DNA of 64,000 nucleotides from Udaeobacter sp963725505 (GCA_963725505.1 CAVRYN010000003.1:124001-188000); one strand, 5' to 3'; positions 1 to 9,470 are shown, numbered from the stretch's first letter. Made by a program: numbers and translations. The notes: generated from the sequence alone by a model not told the origin.

Positions 1-1
1 T

Positions 2-1144
2 GGCGTTAAGCTCGGAGTGCCGTGGATTGTCGATCCTTTGTTAGGGGTTCTGCTGTTTTTTCTCATGCTGAGATACACGGAACGGCGCTTGGGAGAGAAA
101 TCAGTGCGCGTCGTGTATGGCTTGGTGCTGCTCTGTTTTTTCTTCGCCTACTACGCGGCTTCCGTCCGAGCTCATTTTGCTGCGGCGATCTTCATATTCG
201 GTGCCTTCCTCCTTTACGACTCTTCCCACACGAATCCAGAATCATCCAAGCTCCGACTTCTAACGGCTGGCGCGCTCCTTGGGTGCTCGGCGATGATTCG
301 TTACATCGACTGGATCCCATTGGCGGTCTGGATTGGCGTCGGTCTGCTGCGCCGCAAGAGATTTGCGGACCTGCTGCTTTTCGGAATCGGGTTCGCGTTG
401 TTTGCCAGCGGGAACTTGGTTTACAACAAGTTGCTCACGGGCGATCCATTCATCGTTCCTGCGGGGCTCTACCACTCATCATCTGACACCAGTGATCGCC
501 TACTGATTTCGCTCAAGGGATTCTCAGTTACCGCCGCGCGGCTGGCGACGCTTGTCTGGGTTTTCCCGCCGGTGCTGCTCTTGGGCGTCCTCTGGAAACA
601 TTACTCGCTGTCTCCCACAATGAAGATGTGCCTTGCATTGTTTGCGATGGATGTTGCCGTCTACTTCCTTTATATCGATGCCTTCGGCGGCCCCGGACCG
701 CGCTATTTTCTTGCCTACTTCCCATTTTTGGTGCTGGCGATCGCAGACCTTTACAGGTTGATCAACTCGTCCCATTCACCGATAGCGCGTTGGTTTTGGA
801 ACCTCGCAATCGTAGCGCAAGTTGTCTGCAGCATCGTGTTTGCGTGGAGGGGAGCATACATCATGTACGCGCGACGCGATCTCGAGCGTACTGTGCAACG
901 CGTTCAGGGTGGAAAGAATATCTTCTTGCTGAAGAGACGGGTGCATCACACCGGTACCGGCGATCTGACTCGAAATCCACCCGCGCTGGCTTCAGCCGAG
1001 AACCTTTTTTTTAAATGGTGCGATCAACCCGCACGGGATGCGCTTTTGCAATTTTTCCCAGGTCGCAGGGTCTTCATCTACAAGTATCCTGGACATCTTT
1101 CTCCCTACCCATTGACCAGCGATGCTGGTTCGACGCGGCGCTGA
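2..1144 (+). CDS. Polytopic membrane protein, glycosyltransferase-like (5' end outside window)
   Basis: The reading frame is open from the left edge, so the N-terminus is missing; the first possible internal start is a GTG at 17. About eight to nine hydrophobic segments alternate with short basic loops. A motif YNKLLTGDPF follows a membrane helix, as is common in GT39/GT83-type lipid-linked sugar transferases, where it sits after the conserved N-terminal helices. The catalytic first loop (Asp/Glu) would lie upstream and cannot be seen. The last 80 residues are hydrophilic. A membrane glycosyltransferase acting on a polyprenyl-phosphate sugar is the likeliest role, but only the topology and this motif support it. 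Confidence 0.5.
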   Translation, partial: GVKLGVPWIVDPLLGVLLFFLMLRYTERRLGEKSVRVVYGLVLLCFFFAYYAASVRAHFAAAIFIFGAFLLYDSSHTNPESSKLRLLTAGALLGCSAMIRYIDWIPLAVWIGVGLLRRKRFADLLLFGIGFALFASGNLVYNKLLTGDPFIVPAGLYHSSSDTSDRLLISLKGFSVTAARLATLVWVFPPVLLLGVLWKHYSLSPTMKMCLALFAMDVAVYFLYIDAFGGPGPRYFLAYFPFLVLAIADLYRLINSSHSPIARWFWNLAIVAQVVCSIVFAWRGAYIMYARRDLERTVQRVQGGKNIFLLKRRVHHTGTGDLTRNPPALASAENLFFKWCDQPARDALLQFFPGRRVFIYKYPGHLSPYPLTSDAGSTRR

Positions 1145-1662
1145 TGCTGGATGCTTGAGCTATCGTGTGAGTTCTGCAACAAGTGCGCCCGATGAAACGA
1201 CGGCGGGATTGCGCTGATCTGTTTGGTTTTACTCACGCGCAAGTCTGGCACAGATGCAAGGCAAAATGGCGTATTTCCGGCAAGAATCGGTGTGGTTGAA
1301 CGGTGTTTCGACACGGACGCACTCGCGGTTGGGACCCAGGCACAGAAGGACGGTGTGGCTGCGAAGCTAGGCGAGGATGAACTTCGTCAGCGAATAACAG
1401 CGGCTCAGTGGACGCCCACCTACCCGTCCTATTGTGAGGAGGGGTGAGTAAACGGGAGACCTAATCACTCCGGTTAGGAACTAACGGCCAAAATAGCGGC
1501 GGCCAATGATTGTGAGCGTGGGTAGGCGCACGCGGCGCGGTTGCTGTTTTTGAACGGCCTGATGAGTCTCAATGGCGTGGACAAAAAAAGCTCTCGCAAT
1601 TTTTGCAATGCAAATGCCAATAAAAGTCGAGCGTTGTAACCTGCCCGTAATGAAGCTAACAG
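1145..1662. other. Gene-poor stretch
   Basis: No convincing gene is visible here. A 74-codon frame at 1223-1447 (+) lacks recognisable motifs and a good ribosome binding site, so I do not call it. A segment near 1248-1280 shares the words CTGGCACAGA and GCAAGGCAAA with the sequence at 2063-2110, which suggests a degraded copy of the repeat next to waaA. Confidence 0.4.
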
Positions 1663-1917
1663 GTGACAAAAACGCTACCAATGCTCGCGAAACAAATCGA
1701 ACTCGGGATGCACCGCGCGTCGAAGGACTGTGCTCTTTATCACAACGAGCACTGCGCTCTTTACGAAAACGACTTGGCTCAAATTTGCCCGAGAAAGGAT
1801 AAAGACCGGACGAAAAAGCTAGTCAAATTTGCCGAGGAATACGGGTTCCGTCTGAGATTCTACCGTGAGGGACTGTGCGCCATCTTTGGTAAACGGGCGC
1901 CGGCCGGTTGCAAATGA
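1663..1917 (+). CDS. Small basic Cys-containing hypothetical protein
   Basis: An 84-codon frame with a GTG start and only a weak upstream purine stretch. The protein is rich in Lys/Arg and has six cysteines. A short internal duplication gives CALYHNE and CALYEND in tandem, and a related CAIF occurs near the C-terminus. The C-terminal half (KLVKFAEEYGFRLRFYR) looks like real protein rather than random translation, but I recognise no family. It ends 24 bases before the CCA end of the convergent tRNA-Glu. It could be a non-coding shadow. Confidence 0.25.
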   Translation: MTKTLPMLAKQIELGMHRASKDCALYHNEHCALYENDLAQICPRKDKDRTKKLVKFAEEYGFRLRFYREGLCAIFGKRAPAGCK

Positions 1918-1941
1918 TGCGGTGCGCCTTGGCCGCGTACG

Positions 1942-2017
1942 TGGCGACCCTAACGGGATTCGAACCCGTGTTACCGCCGTGAAAGGGCGGTGTCCTGGGC
2001 CTCTAGACGATAGGGTC
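1942..2017 (-). tRNA. tRNA-Glu (anticodon UUC)
   Basis: Read leftwards, the 76 bases fold as a complete cloverleaf: acceptor stem GACCCTA/TAGGGTC, D arm with GTCTAGAGGCCCAGGAC, anticodon stem CCGCC/GGCGG around loop CTTTCAC (anticodon TTC), and a T arm with GGTTCGAAT-type loop. The discriminator is G and the CCA tail is encoded (1942-1944). The sequence closely resembles bacterial tRNA-Glu. It lies downstream of waaA on the same strand. Confidence 0.96.
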
Positions 2018-2095
2018 ATCTGGCGGCTGCCGGACGGGCAATATCGGAATTGCTCCTTGCTTGGACGCAAGGCAAATTGGCGACCTTTATTTCCC

Positions 2096-2119
2096 GGCGT
2101 CTGGCACAGACGCCCTACA
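2096..2119 (-). repeat. REP-like hairpin with GTAG, overlapping the waaA stop
   Basis: On the minus strand TGTAG is followed directly by a perfect 7-bp hairpin (GGCGTCT, loop GTGCC, AGACGCC). This is the GTAG-plus-palindrome layout of REP sequences. The TAG of GTAG (2117-2115) is the stop codon of the waaA frame. The hairpin could also slow or end transcription before the tRNA gene. Confidence 0.6.
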
Positions 2120-3440
2120 ACCTACGGTTGCCCTGCTCGGAGCCAAGCTCGTGAATCAGCGCGGCTGCGCGCGCGGTTGCGCCCTGGTGCTCGCTCAAAA
2201 CTTCACGCGCATTTTGAACGAGTCGCTGGCGCGCTTCGCGGTCGTGAAGAAGCTCGGCGAGTGCTTGTTCAAGTGAATTGACATCCTGGACTTGGACCGC
2301 GCCCTTCTTCGAGACAAGCATGTTCGCCAGTGTGGCAAAGTTTTCCATGTGCGGACCGAACACTACAGGCTTGCCAGCTAGAATCGGTTCCACCGGGTTT
2401 TGCCCGCCGTGCGCAGTTAGACTTTTCCCAATGAACACAACCGTGGCGATACCGTACCAGCGTTGAAGTTCACCAGTCGTGTCGAGGAGCATGCAATCCG
2501 CATTGAGTTCGCGATGAGCGAGTGCTTCACTCGCCAACGTCACCTGCAACCGCAAGGCATCCAATTGCGCGCGGATTTCTTGTAGCCGCTCGACATGCCG
2601 TGGGGCAACGAACAGGCGCAATGACGGAAATTGCTGGCGCAAGCGCAGAAAAATGTTGGCTAGAACCTCCTCTTCACCGCGATGTGTACTACCGCCAAAG
2701 AGCACGGGGCTTTCTGGATTACTCCAGATGATTCAAGGAGACCGGATGGACTGCTCTCGTTGAATCTTCGCTACCTGGGTCAAGATCCGGCAGGGTCGTA
2801 CTTGATGCTGCCTGTCAGACGGATTCGATCTTGCGAAACACCGAGCGCCGCCCAGCGCTTGGCATCTTCTTTTTCTGGTACGCAAACCAAATCGAGAAGT
2901 CGGAATGTCGGCGCGATAAAGAATCGAAATTGCCGATATCTTCGCTCAGAGCGCGCGGACAAGCGCGCGTTGACCAGCGCAACTGGAATCCGACGCGCGT
3001 GCGCTTCGGCGGCGAGATTGGGCCAAATCTCCGCCTCAACCAGAACGATGCGCACAGGCCGAATTACAGAAAACGCGCGTCGCATGACCGGCCAGTAATC
3101 TAAGCGGCGTGTACATCACTTCGATCCAAGGCGGAGCGTTTTTGCGCGCCAGGGCGAATCCGGTGGTGGTCGTCGTAGTCAAAGCGCAGTGCAAATCCGG
3201 TTCGTGCGTGCGCAATGCGTTGGCTAATTTCAGCGCGACGTTTACTTCTCCCACGCTCACTGCGTGCAGCCATGTCGATCTTTGCTTCGACATGCGCGCG
3301 CACAGTGCGCGATCGTAAATTCCCAGGCGTTGTCCGAATTTTTCCCGGTAACCGCCACGACGAAGCATCTTCGTGAAATAGCCCGGTAAGAAGAACAGCA
3401 GACCAAGGGGCCAAAGCAGATTATAGATGAAGCGGATCAT
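2115..3440 (-). pseudogene. waaA: 3-deoxy-D-manno-octulosonic acid transferase, broken by three frameshifts
   Basis: WaaA adds KDO to lipid A precursor at the cytoplasmic face of the inner membrane. Conserved pieces appear in order but in three frames: N-terminal helix MIRFIYNLLWPLG and HAVSVGEVNVA (3440 to about 3101), VEAEIWPNLAAEA and VNARLSARS (to about 2783), and VLFGGSTHRGEEE with GQNPVEPILAGKPVVFGPHMENF (from about 2715). The simplest reading is three one-base insertions, near 3101 (CTT-A-GAT), near 2780 and near 2722; together they restore the first frame. It starts in an ATGA overlap with rsmD. Three indels in 400 bases suggest a decaying gene or a locally poor assembly. Its stop is TAG in a REP-like repeat. 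Confidence 0.85.
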
Positions 3441-4081
3441 TTGATTGTGGATCTGCCTTCGCCAAGGCTACGGCGGACAAGTTGCCGGTTGCGGACACCG
3501 AAATTTTTCGCGTGCTCGCGACTTGATGTCGGAGTTACGGAGAGAAACAAGACCTCCGTGGCACCGTATGTCTTCTGCCGAAGCAGGCGCCAGAGTTTCA
3601 TTCCAGGAAGAGTCTCAGTGGGTTCCTTCTCCAAAACGAAAACGCCGCTCGAGTCCAGCAATCGTGGCAACACTTCGTTGGTCAAAAGCTTTTCAGTATA
3701 GCTCTCGCAGTACTTTGTCTTCTCATAGGGCGGATCGGCAAAGATGATTTGAAATGTTTCCGCCCCGGAGATGTGCCGGAGAAAATCGAAAACGTCCTGC
3801 TGTCGAACGCGTCCCTTTAATTTTGTCTTGGCCAGATTGCGCTCGATGATCTCGGACGATTGCCGGTCTTCCTCGACAAACATGGCGGAAGACGCGCCCC
3901 GGCTGAGCGCTTCAATTCCAAGAGCGCCGCTTCCCGCGAAAAGATCAAGGACTCGCGCGCCAGCGACCGCATCGCCCAAGCTGGAAAAGATGGCGGCCTT
4001 GACGCGGTCCATTGTTGGTCGCACACCACGCTTGGGAACGGCCAGGCGGATCCCGCCGGCGCTGCCGGCGATCACCCTCAT
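3437..4081 (-). CDS. rsmD: 16S rRNA (guanine-966-N2)-methyltransferase RsmD
   Basis: A 214-residue SAM-dependent enzyme that methylates G966 of 16S rRNA. Visible motifs are the N-terminal MRVIAGSAGG, RPTMDRVKAAIFSSL, the SAM-binding loop VLDLFAGSGALGIEALSRGA (about 44-63) and the catalytic N2-methyltransferase motif FADPPYEKT (about 115-123). RsmD proteins usually run about 185-200 residues; the extra C-terminal tail here includes an in-frame interspersed repeat. The start overlaps the stop of the upstream AsmA-like gene by ATGA, and its own stop overlaps the waaA start in the same way, so the three genes are probably translationally coupled. Confidence 0.93.
   Translation of the reverse strand: MRVIAGSAGGIRLAVPKRGVRPTMDRVKAAIFSSLGDAVAGARVLDLFAGSGALGIEALSRGASSAMFVEEDRQSSEIIERNLAKTKLKGRVRQQDVFDFLRHISGAETFQIIFADPPYEKTKYCESYTEKLLTNEVLPRLLDSSGVFVLEKEPTETLPGMKLWRLLRQKTYGATEVLFLSVTPTSSREHAKNFGVRNRQLVRRSLGEGRSTIK
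3453..3481 (-). repeat. Interspersed repeat translated as the RsmD C-terminal tail
   Basis: The sequence CTTGTCCGCCGTAGCCTTGG (continuing CGAAGGC) is a short repeat of a type I know as common in environmental bacterial genomes. It contains GTAG and an imperfect palindrome. Here it is read in frame as LVRRSLGEG, giving RsmD a tail beyond its usual length. Confidence 0.5.
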
Positions 4082-5700
4082 GGCGACGTGCTCGGCGTTG
4101 GCGTTGCAGTGGGTTGAGCCAGTGCTTCTTCCGGGGAAGCAGAGGACGGTGGCACAGCGGAAATCGCCTTGCCCGCATCGCTACGCTCAGGTGTTGCGGG
4201 CGTGGCTTCTTCGATCTGTTTCTTTTTCTTCTTTGCTCGCTCCTTTTTTCCGCCGCCAAAAAAGCTGTTGATCATACTGCTGAGATCGCGACCGACCAGC
4301 CGCTCCACCAAATTTGTGCTGGGTCGATCAACGGTGCCGCTCACCTGAAAGTCGATGGCAGAGTAACCCGGTTCGTTGGTGGGCTGAAAATTCGCGCGAA
4401 TCGCTTTGAAAAGCTGGCCACGAAGTCTGTCGTTGATCGCTAGCTGGGAATCGAGTTTCAACTCACCGTTAAAGGCGACTGTGCCGGACGCGGTGAGACG
4501 AATATTCGGCGACCGCAAAATCACTTCGTCGATCGTGACCAAGCCCGGGCTCAAATGATATTTTGCTTCGGCTTGCTCCAGATGAAGCTCTTGTAGCTCT
4601 TCGATCTGGAGAATCTGCCCGAGCAACACGAGCAAGCTATATTGTTGAATCCGCCCATCACGCAGGAAAATTTCGCCGCTGCCAATGAGCGCATTCGGGT
4701 CAGCAGTTTTCCCGGAAGCCTGGAAACTTCCCTCCAACTTGCCGCTCACCATTCCCTTGGGGCCGCCGGCATTTTCGACAATCTGATCGGCCAGCACATT
4801 ACGAAACTTCACGCTCGTGGTGAACGGAGAATCCTCCGCTTCCGGCTGCATGGCAAAATAGCCGTTGATCTCGCCGCTTGCAGCGCGCGCAGAAATCTTG
4901 GAAAGCTCCATTACGTCGGGCTCGTAGCGAAGCTGGGAATGCAGTTGTTCCAGAAAAAAGCGGTTCCGCAACGAAATTCTTGCCACCTCGGTGTCGCCGC
5001 GAAGCGCCAGCGCGCTGCGAATGCTACTGTGAAAATCCACCCCACTAAAGCTCGCGAGCGGCGCGCCGGCGTGATCGAGAAAACTAAAATTGCCATCCTT
5101 AATACTGACTCGCCGAACTTCCGGAGCCACAGCCAGTCTCGGTTCCGCTCTAGGTCGTTTACTGTTGACGGGGACCTGAGACGCAGAGAGAGGAGTAGCT
5201 GGCGCGGCGGTGACCACAGGAGCCGCCTTCGTTTCGACAAATTCGTTTTCTCCTTGCGACTGGGAGACGCTTGCGGCCTGTTGCGCAGAAACAGCAGGCG
5301 ACTGTACTTCTTGTGAGCTGGGTAATCTCCATTTTCCTTCCGCGTTCTGCGGCCAAACGACGTTGGGATTGATGAGCAAGACTTCCTTGATCACCAGCCG
5401 TCGGGAAAAAAGCGAGAGAAAACGCACGCGCAGCCGAAATGTTTTCGCTTCGAGGAAATGCCTTGGGTCCGCAGAGGAAGTCTGCGCAATTGTAATGCCG
5501 CTCAGCTCGAGTCCGCCCCAAGGGGTGACGCTCATGCTACGGATTGCCAACGGCGTGCCGAGGCGTCGGCTCAGTTCCTGCTGAATCTTTGCTTGTGCGC
5601 CCTGCGATTGCACATACAAGTTCACGCCGATCAAGAGAACCGCGCCGAGCCCAATCACCACCCCTAGAGCAATTAACGTGATCCGGTGCAATTTTTTCAC
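4078..5700 (-). CDS. AsmA-family inner-membrane protein
   Basis: 540 residues. A single N-terminal membrane anchor (residues about 5-28) is followed by QAKIQQELSRRLGTPLAIRSMSV, typical of the AsmA/TamB-like N-terminus, then long beta-rich sequence with periplasmic character. The C-terminal AsmA-like module includes GKLEGSFQASGKT and SGTVAFNGELKLDSQL. A Ser/Pro/Ala-rich and Lys-rich low-complexity linker and tail flank the folded part. Such proteins are associated with phospholipid transport to, or assembly of, the outer membrane. It heads the rsmD-waaA set and is divergent from the lipid kinase at 5763. The exact role is unknown. Confidence 0.75.
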   Translation of the reverse strand: MKKLHRITLIALGVVIGLGAVLLIGVNLYVQSQGAQAKIQQELSRRLGTPLAIRSMSVTPWGGLELSGITIAQTSSADPRHFLEAKTFRLRVRFLSLFSRRLVIKEVLLINPNVVWPQNAEGKWRLPSSQEVQSPAVSAQQAASVSQSQGENEFVETKAAPVVTAAPATPLSASQVPVNSKRPRAEPRLAVAPEVRRVSIKDGNFSFLDHAGAPLASFSGVDFHSSIRSALALRGDTEVARISLRNRFFLEQLHSQLRYEPDVMELSKISARAASGEINGYFAMQPEAEDSPFTTSVKFRNVLADQIVENAGGPKGMVSGKLEGSFQASGKTADPNALIGSGEIFLRDGRIQQYSLLVLLGQILQIEELQELHLEQAEAKYHLSPGLVTIDEVILRSPNIRLTASGTVAFNGELKLDSQLAINDRLRGQLFKAIRANFQPTNEPGYSAIDFQVSGTVDRPSTNLVERLVGRDLSSMINSFFGGGKKERAKKKKKQIEEATPATPERSDAGKAISAVPPSSASPEEALAQPTATPTPSTSP

Positions 5701-5762
5701 CCCTGAGACGTTACGCAGCCCAAGTTTGAAGAAAAGATCAAAGCCCTCCGTTACTTTCCCGT

Positions 5763-6638
5763 GTGACTGATACAGTGGTCATTCTCAATCCGGCCGCGGG
5801 CAATCCCGAAAGTATTCGGGATTGCCAGGAGCGCGTGGAATCGATCGCCCGCGGTTGCCCCATCCGCGTTACGTCGCATGCGGGCGAAGCGGAAGCGCTG
5901 GCCCGGCGCGCCGCTGAGGAGGGCTTTGCACGAATCATTGCAGCGGGCGGCGATGGAACAGTCAATCAGGTGGTAAACGGGCTGGCCGGCAGGAATGCCG
6001 CGCTGGGCCTTCTCCCTATGGGGACAGTGAACGTTTTCGCGATGGAGCTCGGACTGCCGTCGCACAATCTGGAGCTGTGCTGGGGCATCATCGAGGCCGC
6101 AAACATGCGTTTGGTCGATCTACCGAGCGCGAATGGAAAATACTTTGTCCAGCTTGCTGGCGTTGGGCTCGATGCACAAGTCGTCAAGGAAACCAGCCTC
6201 GCGTCAAAACGCAGTTTCGGTCCACTAAGCTATCTCATCTCCGCGGCACAGATTGCGGCGCGGCAACCACCGAAACTTTATATTGAGTCGGAGAGCGGCT
6301 CTGTAGGCGAAGGATCGTTTGTTCTCATCGGAAACGGGCGCCTTTACGGAGGGCCTTTCCCCTTTTTCAAGCGCGCCATCATCGATGATGGCTTGTTTGA
6401 TGTCGTCGTGTTCAAACGGCTCGGCTACCTCGAAATCATTAAATATCTCCAAGACGTCATATTCAGCTCCGAAATCCGCGCTCCTGAAATTGAATATTTT
6501 CAGACTCGCCACCTGCGCATAACGAGCGAGCAGGATGTCCCCCTGGAGCTTGACGGCGAGCTCGCCAGCCACTGTCCGGTTGAATTCCAGATCCAGCAAA
6601 AAGCCCTTCGCGTTCTGGCGCCTCCTCCGGCGTCGTAA
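5763..6638 (+). CDS. Diacylglycerol/lipid kinase family protein (YegS/BmrU type)
   Basis: 291 residues with the diacylglycerol kinase catalytic fold: NPAAGN near the N-terminus, the ATP-loop GGDGTVNQVVNGL (about 62-74), and LPMGTVNVFAMELGLP (about 83-98), which aligns with the family LGTGNDFAR-type motif. The second beta-sandwich domain ends with LELDGELASHCPVEFQI. Expected reaction is ATP-dependent phosphorylation of a lipid hydroxyl such as diacylglycerol or a sphingoid base; the substrate cannot be read from sequence. The start is GTG at 5763, with another GTG two bases upstream in a different frame. Only 62 bases separate it from the divergent AsmA-like gene. Confidence 0.88.
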   Translation: MTDTVVILNPAAGNPESIRDCQERVESIARGCPIRVTSHAGEAEALARRAAEEGFARIIAAGGDGTVNQVVNGLAGRNAALGLLPMGTVNVFAMELGLPSHNLELCWGIIEAANMRLVDLPSANGKYFVQLAGVGLDAQVVKETSLASKRSFGPLSYLISAAQIAARQPPKLYIESESGSVGEGSFVLIGNGRLYGGPFPFFKRAIIDDGLFDVVVFKRLGYLEIIKYLQDVIFSSEIRAPEIEYFQTRHLRITSEQDVPLELDGELASHCPVEFQIQQKALRVLAPPPAS

Positions 6639-6692
6639 TCCAGCGCTACGCGTTAACTAGTCTTTCCATCAAATCCACGTGATGTTTGCGCG

Positions 6693-9470
6693 ATGGATGG
6701 CGGGAACGATTGGATTCGGGAGAAAGCGGCGGCATCGCTGAACCCTTCGCAGGTCGAAACCACTCTGATCCAGCTCAGCGAGCGATGGCCGCCAAACGCG
6801 CAGCCCCTTGTCAGTGTCATCGAACAATTTCCGGTGGGCGAACCGGCCCTGTTGCATCTTCTCGCAGTCTCGAGCATTTGCGCGACGAGGTTGACGCAGA
6901 ATCCCGAGACGCTCCTGTGGCTATTCCAACCGGAAGTGTGTCTTGCCGCCCGCGGGTACGCGGAAATGCTGAGCGAACTACAGGCTCTGGCGGGCGATTC
7001 TGTGGCAAAGCAAGATTTTGCAGCGCTTCGTTTCTGGAAAGGCCGCGAAATGACGCGTGTTGCGCTTCGCGAACTTGCGAATGTCGCGCCGCTTGAAGAG
7101 ACGACCGGGGAGCTCTCACAGATCGCGGAGATTTGCATCCGTCGCGTATTCGAACATTGGAACACCGAACTGCGGCAACGCCACGGGTCACCGGCGGCGG
7201 AGTTTGCGATTCTCGCACTCGGAAAACTTGGCGGGGGCGAGCTCAATCACAGTTCAGATGTTGATCTTCTCTTTCTCTACAGCGAGGAAGGTCAGCTCAC
7301 GCCACACATTTCTTATCACGAATTCTTCAACCGGCTGGGAAAAAGAATCCTCGAAACATTTTCCACTCCGCATCCGGCAGGTTCACTTTTTCGAGTCGAT
7401 CTGCGGCTGCGCCCAGAAGGGTCCGCCGGCCCGCTCGCGCGATCGCTTGAGAGCATGGAAAATTATTACGCTGGCTTCGGCGAAACGTGGGAGCGCCTCG
7501 CGCTAATCAAGGCGCGAGGCATCGCTGGCAGCCGCGAGCTGGCGTATGAGTTCCTGCGGCAACATCAGCCTTTTATTTATCCGAAGAGCGCGACGCCCGA
7601 TCTCCTCGAGGAGATCGCCAACATCAAGCGCCGCATCGAACGCGATGTGGTTGGACCGGACAAGCTCTATCGTGACGTCAAGCTTGGCATCGGCGGCATT
7701 CGCGAAATCGAATTCATCGTGCAGGCACTGCAGCTCACCCACGGAGCGCGGCATCCGTTTCTACAGGAACCGAGCATGCTAAAGGCACTGCGAGCACTGC
7801 GTGAATTGGATCTTCTCCCTCCCGAGGAAGTTTTGGCTCTTGATAACACGTATCGGTTTCTGCGCCGCGTCGAGCATCGTCTGCAAATCGAGGCCGAACA
7901 GCAGACCCACACTGTTCCAGAAGAACCGGAAGCATTGGGCCGCCTCGCCCGCAGTCTCCGCTTTTCATCCGCTGAGGACTTCACCGCGGCGCTGCAAGCG
8001 AGAATGGGAGCAGTCCGTCCGATTTTTCAACGAATCATCTCCGAAACACCTGCGGAGCTGGCTAAGATCAATCTGGAAATTTTCAGTGACCCAAAGCGCG
8101 CGGCGAAAGCGCTGGGAGATCTCGAACGTGGCCCGAGGAGTTTCCACGTTGCCCCGCGAACCAGACAAATATCTCGGAAGCTGCATCCGATTTTGCTGGA
8201 TTGGCTTGCGAAGGCAGCGGATCCGGACGCGACTCTCAATCAATTCGTTCGTTTCGTGGAAGCTTACGGCCTGCGCAGTTTGCTCTTCGAATTGCTCGTT
8301 GCGAACCCGAAATTGCTTGAGTTGGTTGTCAAGACGTTCGATGCCAGCCGGTTCGCCGGCGACTTATTGATTCGCCGTCCGCAACTGCTCGAAGAAATCA
8401 CGCGTGATCCAACTTTCTCCGACGCCAGATCGATGGCCGAGCACCTGCGGCGCCTCGATTCCCTGGGCGTGAGCGCGTTCCACCTCGACCCCGTCCGCGC
8501 CTATCGACAGCGGCAAATCTTGCGCGTGATGCTGCGCGATGTCCTTCATTCTGGCCGGCCGGCAGCCTCGAAGAACTTCGGGCGTGAGCTTTCTGATTTA
8601 GCGGAAGCGTGTCTGCTCTTTACGATCCGCCTCCTCGCGGGCAAGCAGTTGACTGTCATTGCTCTCGGAAAATTTGGCGGACACGAGCTCAGCTATGGCG
8701 CCGATCTCGATGTTTTGTTCGTCGGCCTGGCGCACAGTAGCGAGACAAAGGCGGGAGAAGAGATTCGCGCCGCGCAAAATTTGGTCGTCAACATGGCGCA
8801 ACCGACTTCCGAAGGAAACATTTCGATGGTCGATTCGAGGCTACGCCCTGAAGGCGAGAAAGGCCCCCTGGTTTGTCCTCTGGAGACTTACCAGGCGTAT
8901 TATGAGAATCGCGCGCAGCTCTGGGAGATTCACGCGCTGACTCGCGCGCGGCCGGTCACTGGTCCGCTGGGCGCTCGATTCATCCAGATGGCGCAGCATT
9001 ACTGGAGAAAGGCCAGCCAGCGCCCCGATCTTTTCAAGCAAATCGACAACATGCTTGAGCGTATTCGACGCGAACGCGGCAGCGGATCCGATTTTCTCGA
9101 TTTCAAAACAGGAGTCGGCGGCATGATCGAAGGTGAATTTCTCGTGCAAGCACTGCAAATGCGCGAAAATATCTGGGAGTCGAACTGGGAGCGCGCGGTC
9201 GATCAATTGCGTGAGCGCGGAATCCTGAACAATGCCGAAGCCGCGAGAGTCAAGAAAGCTTACGGCTTGCTCCGCCGGTACGAATCAGCTTTGCGACGTT
9301 ACGAGAATAAAGCTGTCTCATCCCTTCCCCGCGACCCGGGCGAACAGCGAGAAGTTTCGGTCCGCCTCGGCTACGATGACTTCGAAACGTTTCGTCGCGA
9401 TTATCTCGAGGCGCGTGAGGGGATTCACGCGCTCTACGAACAGCACGTAAAGCCAAGGAGGGGCGATTAG
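6693..9470 (+). CDS. glnE: Bifunctional glutamine synthetase adenylyltransferase/deadenylase
   Basis: 925 residues, near the usual GlnE length. Two nucleotidyltransferase domains are visible: the N-terminal deadenylylase core with GKLGGGELNHSSDVDLLFLY (about 177-196) and the C-terminal adenylyltransferase core with GKFGGHELSYGADLDVLF (about 659-676). Each is followed by a helical GlnE domain, with the repeated patterns IGGIREIEFIVQ and VGGMIEGEFLVQ. The enzyme tunes glutamine synthetase activity by AMP attachment and removal in response to PII. No glnA or glnB lies in the window. It converges with rho across 24 bases. Confidence 0.96.
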   Translation: MDGGNDWIREKAAASLNPSQVETTLIQLSERWPPNAQPLVSVIEQFPVGEPALLHLLAVSSICATRLTQNPETLLWLFQPEVCLAARGYAEMLSELQALAGDSVAKQDFAALRFWKGREMTRVALRELANVAPLEETTGELSQIAEICIRRVFEHWNTELRQRHGSPAAEFAILALGKLGGGELNHSSDVDLLFLYSEEGQLTPHISYHEFFNRLGKRILETFSTPHPAGSLFRVDLRLRPEGSAGPLARSLESMENYYAGFGETWERLALIKARGIAGSRELAYEFLRQHQPFIYPKSATPDLLEEIANIKRRIERDVVGPDKLYRDVKLGIGGIREIEFIVQALQLTHGARHPFLQEPSMLKALRALRELDLLPPEEVLALDNTYRFLRRVEHRLQIEAEQQTHTVPEEPEALGRLARSLRFSSAEDFTAALQARMGAVRPIFQRIISETPAELAKINLEIFSDPKRAAKALGDLERGPRSFHVAPRTRQISRKLHPILLDWLAKAADPDATLNQFVRFVEAYGLRSLLFELLVANPKLLELVVKTFDASRFAGDLLIRRPQLLEEITRDPTFSDARSMAEHLRRLDSLGVSAFHLDPVRAYRQRQILRVMLRDVLHSGRPAASKNFGRELSDLAEACLLFTIRLLAGKQLTVIALGKFGGHELSYGADLDVLFVGLAHSSETKAGEEIRAAQNLVVNMAQPTSEGNISMVDSRLRPEGEKGPLVCPLETYQAYYENRAQLWEIHALTRARPVTGPLGARFIQMAQHYWRKASQRPDLFKQIDNMLERIRRERGSGSDFLDFKTGVGGMIEGEFLVQALQMRENIWESNWERAVDQLRERGILNNAEAARVKKAYGLLRRYESALRRYENKAVSSLPRDPGEQREVSVRLGYDDFETFRRDYLEAREGIHALYEQHVKPRRGD

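Noticed and set aside
1223..1447. 74-codon forward frame in the gene-poor stretch
   Set aside because: No ribosome binding site, family motif or convincing protein pattern; overlaps a repeat-like word.
4642..5316. 224-codon forward frame opposite the AsmA-like gene
   Set aside because: Antisense of a protein with a clear membrane anchor and family pattern; no motif of its own.
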